From Salvelinus alpinus (taxonomy: Eukaryota; Chordata; Actinopteri; Salmoniformes; Salmonidae): a stretch of 64,000 nt of DNA. The stretch is from contig NC_092094.1 in NCBI RefSeq assembly GCF_045679555.1, forward strand, positions 13,756,612-13,820,611. The letters run 5' to 3'. The notes beneath the pieces were generated by a model, which worked only from the letters and a program-made list of their open reading frames with translations, did not search any database and was not told where the DNA came from. Below are positions 49,701 to 61,700 of this stretch, in pieces (the first letter of the stretch is position 1; every line of letters begins with the position of its first letter). The position numbers were made by a program, and so were the translations under genes.

Positions 49701-52700
49701 AGTACAGAGTCAATGTGGAGGCTATATACAGGGGGTACCAGTACAGAGTCAATGTGGAGGCTATATACAGGGGGTACCAGTACAGAGTCAATGTGGAGGC
49801 TATATACAGGGGGTACCAGTACCGAGTCAATGTGGAGGCTATATACAGGGGGTACCAGTACAGAGTCAATGTGGAGGCTATATACAGGGGGTACTGAGTC
49901 AATGTGGAGGCTCTATACAGGGGGTACCGGTACCGAGTCAATGTGGAGGCTCTATACAGGGAGTACCAGTACCGAGTCAATGCGGAGGCTCTATACAGGG
50001 TGTACCAGTACCGAGTCAATGTGGAGGCTATATACAGGGGGTACCAGTACAGAGTCAATGTGGAGGCTATATACAGGGGGTACCGGTACCGAGTCAATGT
50101 GGAGGCTCTATACAGGGAGTACCAGTACAGAGTCAATGTGGAGGCTCTATACAGGGGGTACCAGTACCGAGTCAATGTGGAGGCTATATACAGGGGGTAC
50201 CAAGTCAATGTGGAGGCTCTATACAGGGAGTACCAGTACCGAGTCAATGCGGAGGCTCTATACAGGGTGTACCAGTACCGAGTCAATGTGGAGGCTATAT
50301 ACAGGGGGTACCAGTACAGAGTCAATGTGGAGGCTATATACAGGGGGTACCGGTACCGAGTCAATGTGGAGGCTCTATACAGGGAGTACCAGTACAGAGT
50401 CAATGTGGAGGCTCTATACAGGGGGTACCAGTACCGAGTCAATGTGGAGGCTATATACAGGGGGTACCAGTACCGAGTCAATGTGGAGGCTATATACAGG
50501 GGGTACCAAGTCAATGTGGAGGCTCTATACAGGGAGTACCAGTACCGAGTCAATGTGGAGGCTCTATACAGGGGGTACCAGTACCGAGTCAATGTGGAGG
50601 CTATATACAGGGGGTACCAGTACCGAGTCAATGTCGAGGCTATATGCAGGGGGTACAGAATAGTCGAGGTAATTTGTAAAGTGATTATGATAATAAACAG
50701 TGAGTAGCAGCAGTGTAAAAACAAAGGGAGGGGACTGTCAGAGAACAGTCTATGACTTGGGTGACTGGAGTCTTTGACAGTTTTTTGGGCATTCCTATGA
50801 CACCCCCTAGTATATAGGTCCTGGATGTCAGGAAGCTTGGCCCCAGTGATGAACTGGGCCATACGCATTACCCTCTGTAACGCCTTACGGTCAGATGCTG
50901 AGCAGTTGCCATTTCAAATCAAATCAAATGTTATTGTTCGTGTACACATATTTTGCAGATGTTACTGCGGGTGTAGCAAAATGCTTATGTTTCAGTGCAG
51001 TACTACCTAACAATACATGCAAATCCAAAACATTTATATAAAGGAAATAAGAAATATAGAAATGCTAGAATGAGCAATGTAAGAGTCCAGAATATAAATA
51101 TATACTGTATGTATATGAAGGTGTGTATAGACATTATGGACAGTATTTGAATAGAAAAGGTGTGTACAGTAGTAGTTATAAAGGATGAGCCTTGACTAGA
51201 ATACAGTATATACAGTTGAAGTTGGAAGTTTACATACACTTAGGTTGGAGTCATTAAAACTCATTTTTCAACCACTCCACAAATTTCTTGGTAACAAGTC
51301 GGTTAGGACATCTACTTTGTGCATGACACAAGTAATTTTTCCAACAATTGTTTACAGACAGATTATTTCACTGTATCACAATTCCAGTGGGTCAGAAGTT
51401 TACATACACAAAGTTGACTGTGCCTGTGCTTGGAAAATTACAGAAAACGATGTCATGGCTTTAGAAGCTTCTGATAGGCTAATCGGCATAATTTGAGTCA
51501 ATTGGAGGTGTACCTGTGGATGTATTTCAAGACCTACCTTCAAACTCAGTGCCTCTTTGCTTGACATCATGGGAAAATCTAAAGAAATCAGCCAAAACCT
51601 CAGAAACAAATTGTACACCTTCACAAGTCTGGTTCATCCTTGGGAGCAATTTCCAAACGCCTGAAGGTACCATGTTCATCTGTACAAACAATAGTAGGCA
51701 AGTATAAATACCATGGGGCCACGCAGCCGTCATACTGCTCAGGAAGGAGACGCGTTCTGTCTCCTAGAGATGAACGTACTTTGGTGCGAAAAGTGCAAAT
51801 CAATCCCAGAACAACAGCAAAGGACCTTGTGAAGATGCGGAGGAAACAGGTACAAAAGTATCTATATCTACAGTAAAACGAGTCCGATATCGACATAACC
51901 TGAAAGGCCGCTCAGCAAGGAAAAAGCCACTGCTCCAAAACCGCCCTAAAAAAGCCAGACTACGGTTTGCAACTGCACATGGGGACAAAGATCATACTTT
52001 TTGGAGAAATGTCCTCTGGTCTGATGAAACAAAAATAGAACTGTTTGGCCATAATGACCATTGTTATGTTTGGAAGAAAAAGGGGGACGCTTGCAAGCCG
52101 AAGAACACCATCCCAACCGTGAAGCACGGGGGTGGCAGCATCATGTTGTTGGGGTGCTTTGCTGCAGGAGGGACTGGTGCACTTCACAAAATAGATGGCA
52201 TCATGAGGCAGGAAAATTATGTGGATATATTGAAGCAACATCTCAAGACATCAGCCAGGAAGTTAAAGCTTGGTCGCAAATGGGTCTTCCAAATGGACAA
52301 ATCACCCCAAGCATACTTCCAAAGTTGTGACAAAATGGCTTAAAAACAACAAAGTCAAGGTATTGGAGTGGCCATCACAAAGCCCTGACCTCAATCCTAT
52401 AGAACATTTGTGGGCAGAACTGAAAAAGTGTGTGCAAGCAAGGAGGCCTACAAACCTGACTCAGTTACACCAGCTCTGTCAGGAGGAATGGGCCAAAATT
52501 CACCCAACTTATTGTGGGAAGCTTGTGGAAGGCTATCCGAAACCTTTAACCCAAGTTAAACAATTTAAAGGCAATACTACCAAATACTAATTGAGTGTAT
52601 GTAAACTTCTGACCCACTGGGAATGTGATGAAAGAAATTCAAGCTGAAATAAATCATTCTCTCTACTATTATTGACATTTCACATTCTTAAAATAAAGTG

Positions 52701-55700
52701 GTGATCCTAACTGACCTAAGACAGGGAATGTTTACTAGGATTAAATGTCAGGAATTGTGAAAAACTGAGTTTAAATGTATTTGGCTAAGGTGTATGTAAA
52801 CTTCCGACTTCAACTGTACCTGAAGTGGGTAAAACAGTATGTATTCACCTTGTCATCCTTTAGGCCAAGGCCTTTCCTTTCTGTTGTTGACTCTGGTACA
52901 CCTCTCCTTTCCAGCTCCGACTCCAACCTACGGATCTTCTTCTGCAGTGCCTCTACTGTGGGCCCCTTCCCCTCAGGGTCAGATTGACCCTGCACACACA
53001 CACACAGTCATAATTATTTACAGTTAAAAAACACATTTTTGACACACAGACGTGTGTGCACATGCAGACACGCTCCCACATACACAATTTAAACAATTAC
53101 ATAGATTGATAACACAAATAGATGATCAATCAAACATACTAACAGAGTCACCCTCCAATCAATTGATAAACTACACAACTATTGTCCATCCAATTGGATT
53201 ACATAATAATAATAATAATGAAATAAGCATATTCCTACTCCCCAGTTTGCCGATTGGACACAGAAACGAGTCGGACTGTGTCACTGACCTGCAGTCCGCT
53301 GTTGAGCCTCTTGATTCGCTGTTTGAGTTCGTGGATCTCCTCGTCTCTCTCTTCCTTCTCCCCCTGCAACTTGCTCTGGGTCTTCAGGCTCTTCTGGAGG
53401 TCCTTGTTCAGGCCCTCCACCTCCTCCTTCAGGGTGTTCTCCCTCCCCCTCCCTGCCTTCACAGCCTCCTTCGCCCCCTGGAGCTCTTCGTTTAGCTCCT
53501 GCACACGAGCCTGATGGAAATAACCAGAATAACATCTCTTGGTATGCATTCAAGGGATATACTGTGCCACTTGACAAAAGTTATTCTGTATTGATAATTG
53601 GTATATTAAAACATGTGCAGCATAACATGCTGATTATGTGTCATGACTGGGAATCTTAACACTTATCAGGAAAGATAAACCCTCTATCACTTACGAGTGT
53701 TAGCAGATTGTGTTTTAAGGGTTTGAAATTATGTAAGCGCTAGTTCATTAATAGCACGGTACCTAATATGCTATGAGACTGGGAGAGTGATGGGGACCAA
53801 CCTTGAGGTCCTTGGTATGCTTGTCTACCAGCAGCTGGACATTGAGGCTATCCTCTCTGTGAGATGCATTGGCTATGATCTGCTGCTCCGCATGGGACGT
53901 CATCTCTGCCCTCAGCGCCAACAGGGCCTTACTCAGAGCCTGAGAGAAAGAGAGAGAAAGGGGGAAAATGGGAAAGTGAGATGGAGAGGATGACGTGGAG
54001 AGGCATAATATAGTTCCGGTCTGTTTAGTCAGTCTATTGTGACGTTTGGCAGTCATGTTCATGCTACCAAGATGCTATAATTACACTGACACAGTTCTAT
54101 AGAGAGCAGACCATAAGACCAACAAACACAGTTGTGGCCAAATATATTGGCACCCTTGCACTTTTCTCAAATAATTCCCTATTTCTCCTAAAATGAGCTG
54201 GCACTTTTTTATTTTTTTATTTTTTAAATACACTTTTGGTCTCCACACCTTGTTATTGGAATTTCAACATTTCAGAACTAATTTTATTTTTGTAAACTTA
54301 TGTTGACAATTTTAATTTAACAAATGGCATGGACAAAATTATTGGCACCCCAGAGCCTTTACTTGGTTGCACAGTCTTTGGCCAAGATAACTTCCAACAA
54401 ATGCTTCTTGTAGTCATCAATGAGCTTGCTGCACCATTCTACAGGCAATTTGGCCAACTCTAAAGCAGCAAACTGCTCTAATTCTTTAATGTTTGAGGGG
54501 TGCCCTCCACCAACTGTTTCCAGCTCTCGCCATAGGTTATGGATGTGATTCAGGTCTGGACTCTGCGCTGGCCACTCCAGAACCGTCCAGTGTTTCTTCT
54601 TGAACCATTCCAGAGTGCTTTTGATGTGTGTTTGGGGTTGTTGTCCTGCTGGAAGACCCATAACCTTCAAAGGAGACAGTTTTTGGACACTGGGTTGAAC
54701 ATTGAAACCGGGTCTCCATTGAAGGTTTCGGGTCTTAGAGCAGGACAACGACCCCAAACACACATTAAAAACCACCTAGGAATGGTTAAGAGATGCGGTA
54801 CTGTTCTGGAGCGGCTAGCGAAGAGTCCAGATCTGAATCACATCCATAACCTATGGTGAGATCTGAAAACAGTAGTTGGTGGAAGGAACCCGATAAACAT
54901 TGAAGAATTTTAGCAGTTTGCTGCTGAAAAGTGGACAACATTGTCAGTAGACAAGCTCATTGATGGTTAGTGTTTGTCTGCAGTTATCTTGGCCAAAGGC
55001 TGTGCAACCAAGTACTAGCTCTGGGATGCCAATAATTTTGTCCATGCCATTAGTCTTTATTTTCTCAATTAAAATTGTAAACTTAAGTTTACAAAAATAA
55101 AATTGGTTCTGCAATGTTGAAATTCCAATAACAAGGTGTGGTGGCCAAAAGTTTTCAATCAATCAAATTCAATCACATTTATTTTTAAAGCCCTTTTTAC
55201 ATCAGCAGTTTTTACAAAGTGCTTACACAGAAAACCAGCTTAAAACCCCAAACAGCAAGCAATGCAGATGTAGAAGCACAGTGGCTAGGAAAAACTCCCT
55301 AGAAAGTCCAGCATAGAAAGACAGGAATGTAGGAAGAAACCTAGAGAGGCACCAGGCTCTGAGGGGTGGTCAGTCCTCTTCTGGCTGTGCCGGGTAGAGA
55401 TTATAAGAGTACATGACCATCAACTTATTTGAGAAGAAATTATTTAAGAAATTATTTAAGAAAAGTGCAAGGGTGCCAATATATCTGGCCACAACTGTAT
55501 CGTCCTAGTCTTCACCTTCAGTTGTTTCTCTTTCTGGTTGAGCTGTGCTTTGAGTCTCTCCACCAGGTTCTTCATGGTGTTGCTGGGCGAGCGGACGTTG
55601 GCCTGTTTCTGGGCCTCCAGCTCTGTGCGGAGGTAGTGCAGCTCCTTCTCCATCTGACCCAGCTGAGCACGCTGCTCCTCAGCCTCCCCTGACAGGGCTT

Positions 55701-58700
55701 TGGCCTGGGCTGCATGACGCTCCTCCAGCCTGGAACACACACAGTTGGGTTAAGCTAAACACAGGGCACAGGTCAAATTGGTTAAACACAGTTTGTATAG
55801 ATAGGATGAAATTATCGACAAAGACAACTAAAGAATCAATATTTTCTGAGTTAAACAAGCCTAATCCTAGTTTACATATAGCTTTATCATTTACTGTTTC
55901 TTTCTACCTTTTCCTAGGCCTGGGATGCCATCAAATTCACTATTCCTGATCACGTACAGTAGGCCAATGTAAATGCAGATCTCAATTCTCAATTACATGA
56001 CAGATCAGGTAAACAATGTATGTAGCTTAGCACTGAGTATCTTTGGTGTGCATCTTAAGCCGGCCAGTGACTTACTTAGCCCTCTCTGAGGCGTGCTCTT
56101 TGGCCTGCATGGCTGTGAGGTTCCTCTGCCTATCCAGCTCTGCAATGAGGCCCTTCAGCCGGTCGGTCATGGAGGACAGAGAGCGGTCTTGTTCCACCAC
56201 CGTCTGTTCCATCTCAGCTAGGCGAACCAGGTGCTTGGTGGTCGGCACCGTTATGGTGGGCTTCTTCATTAACTCCTGGGGACAACAAGGAGAATAACAG
56301 AAGAGATTTTTGGGTCGTTCCAGGAAAAGAGTGCCTTTTGCATCTCTTTGATATTTAAGTAGAAATTGTGCACCAATATTTAATTTTAAAAGCCTGTTAT
56401 ATTAAATGAAGTGTCCTTTAATATAGACCACATGGAAAATTCAATACAACCAATTTTTACATGATTAACTGCTTGCTAAAGTGCCAAAATTCAGCATTTT
56501 GACCTGTCCGTCCAACACTGTGTCACTTCTAGGAAGATTTCAACCCACTTAATCCAAAATGTCTCCAAGTTTCACTATCATTATAAAGCCCTAGCAGGTA
56601 TTTTTGTTGCTTTGACAAAGTCATTTCTGAAAATGATTATTTAATGTGATTAGTGATTCATTTACGTCTGTCCCTCATTTTAAGGTCAACCCTGTTACAT
56701 GAACTAAACTCTTGTTTTAATATTCCTTAAAAAAAATGTTTTTTCAAAAGAAACATTGAACATCTAATAGTCAAATCATAGTGTAAAAGCAGGTGGGCTT
56801 GTTAAACTCTTTTTGGACATTTTCTGGTGTTTTGTGATGAGAAACTGAGTGGTCAACCCTGTTACTTTATTTGGCACTTAGTAAACACTTACTATAGTCT
56901 TTTTATTTAACCTCTTGAGATGGGAAAACATGTTCTTTATGAAGCTGAACATGTGCTTTTTATGACAGAGTGTTAAAATAAGGTGAAATCAAAAGTTTAT
57001 TTTGATCAAGTTACACTTTTCAAAAGGTACAGAATTGTTGGAATGATCTTTTTACCGGGACAAAGAAAGAATAGTGAGTAACATGGTAAAAGTCCATAGC
57101 AATTTTGTATTGGTGGTAGACATCAATGATCCTTCCAAATGGGAATCCTAAAACCAGAATTTCTGAAAAGCCAGAGAAAGTTTCTGAAACGTTGTAACCC
57201 TAACACAGCCCAAGAGAGAGACATGGTAGAGCTAGGCTGGGCTACATACCAGTGCGGTCTGTTTGAAGCGGTCAAGGGAGGTGTCAGTGTGCAGGTCCAG
57301 TTTCTGGTGCAGCGTCCTCATCTCCTCTTCATGTCTCCTGGTGATATCCTCCTGCTCCTGGGGTTAATACAGGAGGCCACAGCAGTCAGAACCAATAGAA
57401 CCAACAGTACACACCACAGCCATATACGGATACACTATATATACAAAAGTATGTGGACACCCTTTCAAATTTGTGGATTCAGCCATTTCAGTCACACCCA
57501 TTGCTGACAGGTGTATAAAAGGTGTATAAAATCGAGCACACAGGCATGTATCTCTGTATCACTGGCAGTAGAATGGCCTTACTGAAGAGCTCAGAGACTT
57601 TCAACGTGGCACCGTCATAGGATGCCACCTTTTCAACAAGTCAGTTCATCAGAGCTGCCCCGGTCAACTGTAAGTGCTATTATTGTGAAGTGGAAATGTC
57701 TAAGAGCAACAATGGCTCAGCCGTTGCTAGGCCACACAAGCTCACAAAACGGGACCGCTGAGTGATGAAGAGCGTAAAAATCGTCTGTCCTCGGTTACAA
57801 CACTCACTACCGAGTTCCAAAGTGGCTTTGGAAGCAACGTCAGCAAAATAACTCTTCGTCGGGAGCTTCATGAAATGGGGTTCCATGGCCGAGCAAACGC
57901 ACACAAGCCTAAGATCACCATGCACAATGCCAAGCGTCGGGTTGGAGTGCTGTAAAGTCGCCGCCATTGGACTCTGGAGCAGTGGAAACTCGTTCTCTGG
58001 AGTGATGAATCATGCTTCACCATCTGGCAGTCCGACGGACTTATCTAGGTTTGGTGGATGCCAGGAGAACACTACCTGCCCCAATGCATAGTGCCAACTG
58101 TAAAGTTTTGGAGAGGAGGAATAATGGTTCGGGCTAGGCCCCTTAGTTCCAGTGAAGGGAAATCTTAACACTACAGCATACAATGACAATCTAGACTGTT
58201 CTGTGCTTCCAACTTTGTGGCAACAGTTTGGGTAAGGCCCTTTCCTGTTGAGCATGACAATGCCCCAGTGCACAAAGCGAGGTCCATACAGAAATGTTTT
58301 GTCGAGATCGGTGTGGAAGAACTTGACTGGCCTGCACAGAGCACTGACCTCAACTCCATCGAACACCTTTGGGATGAATTGGAACGCCGACTGCGAGCCA
58401 GGCCTAATCGCCCAACATCAGTGCCGACCTCACTAATGCTCTTGTGGCTGAATGGAAACAAGTCCTCTGCAGCAATGTTCCAACATCTAGTGGAATGCCT
58501 TCCCAAAAGAGTGGAGGCTGTTATGGCAGCAATGGGGGGCCAACTCCATACTAATGCCCATGATTTTGGAATGAGATGTTTGACAAGCAGGTGTCCACAC
58601 GGAGAGACAGTTAAAACAACTTCTCGCACCCTCTTTTTCTCTAACACTTTCTAATATGTCTAAATGGCCATTTGGTGTTTAAGTCGAACATCAACCACAA

Positions 58701-61700
58701 ATTGTGCATCAGATACACATAGCAGGCTTGTTGCTTCCTAGCAATCCTATAGTTCTCTATCCCCTGCTGTACCTGTCTAGCCCGGGCCAGTAGGTTCTGG
58801 TACTTCTTAAGGACCTCCTCCTTCTGGTCCAGGCGTCCCTGCAGGTTGTTGATGGTCTGGTGGGCCACCTTGAGGGCCGGCTGGCTCTCCCTCTGGTCCT
58901 CTTGGTGCTTGGCCAGGTCTGCCAAGAGCCTCTCCCTGTCTGCAGCCGCAGGGAGCCGTAGACGCAGCTCATTGATTACCCGGTCCCTGGAGAGGATGTT
59001 CTGCTCTGCCTTCCACAGGGCAGATTCCTTATCTTTCAGCTTCTGCTCAGGGAGAGTGGAGCAGAAGAAAGACAGCCTCATAGATGAATCACGTTTAAAC
59101 TTACTTTTATACTTGCCTTTTACAAGGGATGGTGCTCTAAGGCATGTGGTGTGATCGTCCACCATAATGTGTGTACTTTTAAGGCATTTCCTGTGTGTCA
59201 ACTGTGGGGTAAGTAATAATATGGCAAACAAATACATGCTACAGTATAATCACCTCATCTAGAGTTTTGCAGGTGGCCTGGGTCTCCAGGATGGTGCGGA
59301 CGTGCTCTTTGATTTTCCTCAGGGCAAAGTCCAGCTGGTGGGCCAGGGGAAGGCTTGCGTCTGGCAAGGCTCCGGTAGCCTCCTCAAACTACATACAATA
59401 CACACTAGGATTAACTGAGAGGAGGAGTCCAAATCCTTGGTTGACTTGGTAGCAAGCAGTTTGAGACCGTGTGAATTATGAGTAATATACAGTATCAAAT
59501 CTAGGGTTACAAAGCAAAGGTGGAAACTTTCAAAGGTGGAAAAGTTCACCAGTAAACTACCAGAATCTTGGTATCTTTCAACAATGTTATTACAGGTGTC
59601 TAATTATCGCGGGCCCTCTGTGTGGCCTTATCACATGTAAAATATATGAAATAATGTATTATTTATAAAATAAAATGACAAATCTGTTAAACATATCCTA
59701 AATATAAACCATCAAATTAGTGAATACAATTGGTATTTAATTAGTAAAATAAATAAAACTGAAAAAAAAAAAACTATGTCAATATGTATTTGCTGTCAAT
59801 GTTTTGGCATCAAACTGGTGGCAGTCGTGAAAAAAGTCAATAGTTGGAAGAGTTGCAAAGTTAATTGAAAATAATGCCATTGTTGATTAGATACTTTTTT
59901 CATTAATTAGGCTATTTTCTCTTGAACCATTTAGTCTATCTACTAGAAACTCATGGATAACATGGACACAGATATAAAAAATTAATACTATAAAATAAAA
60001 TAAAAATGTATTGTGTAACTTACCAAAGTTACGATAGATTGCCATATATTTTCTGTTAATTACCAAAATTACTGAAGATTTCAGTAACTTTGGTGAATTA
60101 CTGGTAGCTTTGCAACCCTAATCTTGTGTGACTAGATCATTTATTGAAAATACATTTGATATTGAGCATTCAAGTACATACACTGAGTATACCAAACATT
60201 AGGAACACCTTCCTAATATTGAGTTAGACCCCCCCCCCAGAACAGCCTCAATTCGTAGGAGCATGGACTCTACAAGGTGTCGAAAGCGTTCCACAGGGAT
60301 GCTGGCCCATGTTGACGCCAATGCTTCCCACAACTGTGTCAAGTCGGCAGAATGTCCTTTGGGTGGTGGAACATTCTTGATACACATGGGAAACTGTTCA
60401 ATGTGAAATACTCAGCAGCGCTGCAGTTCTTGACACAAACCGGTGCGCTTTTGTCTTGCCTATTCACCTTCTGAATGGCACACATACACAATCCATGTCT
60501 CAATTGTATCAAGGCTTAAATATCCTTCTTTAACCTGGGCTCCTGAGTGGCGCAGCGGTCTAAGACACTCCATCTCAGTGCTAGAGATCACTATAGACCC
60601 TGGTTTGATTCCAGACTGTATCACAACCGGCCGTGATTGGGAGATACATAGGGCGGCGCACAATTGGCCCAGCGTTGTCCGGGTTAGGGTTTGGCTGGGG
60701 TAGGCCGTCATTGTAAATAAGAATTTGTTATTAACCGACTTGCCATTCTTAAATAAAGGTTAAATAAAACATATAAATGAATTAATCTTCACTGCCTGAA
60801 GTGGATTTAACAGGTGACATCAATAAGGGATCATAGCTTTCACCTGGTCAGTCTATGTCATGGAAAGAGCAGGTGTTCCTAATGCTTTGTATATTCAGTG
60901 TATATCCACGGCTTGCAAAATTATAATTAATGGCAACCAGAAACAAAACGTTAACTTCATTCCTATTGGCAGACAATGGGGAGGCTAATGTACAGTAAAT
61001 GAATGTCAGTGTGTCTGTGTCCCAAATGGCACCCTATTCACTACAGCATATATAATGCCATTTGGGGCACAACCAGTGTGTATCTGTTTGGTGTTAGACA
61101 GTACCTTCTGGGCAGAGCCTATGATTAGGTTCTGCTGTTTCTCATAAATATCCAGCTGGCGCTCCAACTCCACCTCTCTCTGATCCCACGACATCTGACG
61201 CTCCTCCTGAACCTGGGGGTGGGGTGGGGGGGGGGGACAGACTGTGTGAATGTCTGTCTTTGTGAGTGTCTGTTAAACAGATCTCTGTCATCATGCCATT
61301 GTGACTTTGTCTGTGTCCCAAATGGCATCCTATTTCCTATATACATTACTTTGACCAGGGCCCACGTAGGGCTCTGGTCAAAAGCAGTGCACTTTATAGA
61401 GAATAGGGTGCCCTTTTGGACACACCCATTGTCCTAGCATAGCAAGATCTGGAGAACATGCATGGTCTGAAGCCACCAGTACTACTATTTAGGGAGTCCA
61501 TCTGGAGCACTGTATTTTTAGGGGTATAAAACTAAACCATCTGAGCATCAAACACATAGAGACAACAAGTCCTCTATGTTCTCCTCTTGTTCCGATTATG
61601 ACTGACTCTCATGGGGAGATACATTACACTATAAAGCCCAATGTCATGGGGCGATGACGTTACACTATAAAGCCCAATGTCATGGGGCGATGACGTTACA

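Noticed and set aside
49440-50655. CRISPR-like regular repeats
   Set aside because: Units are contiguous without unique spacers, and the host is a vertebrate.
49417-50868. Open frames of 483 (minus) and 411 (plus) codons with 13-residue repeats
   Set aside because: They arise from a stop-free 39-bp minisatellite in an intron of cep290; open on both strands and in several frames. Only the first 55 or so residues of the minus frame, a LINE RT remnant, mean anything.
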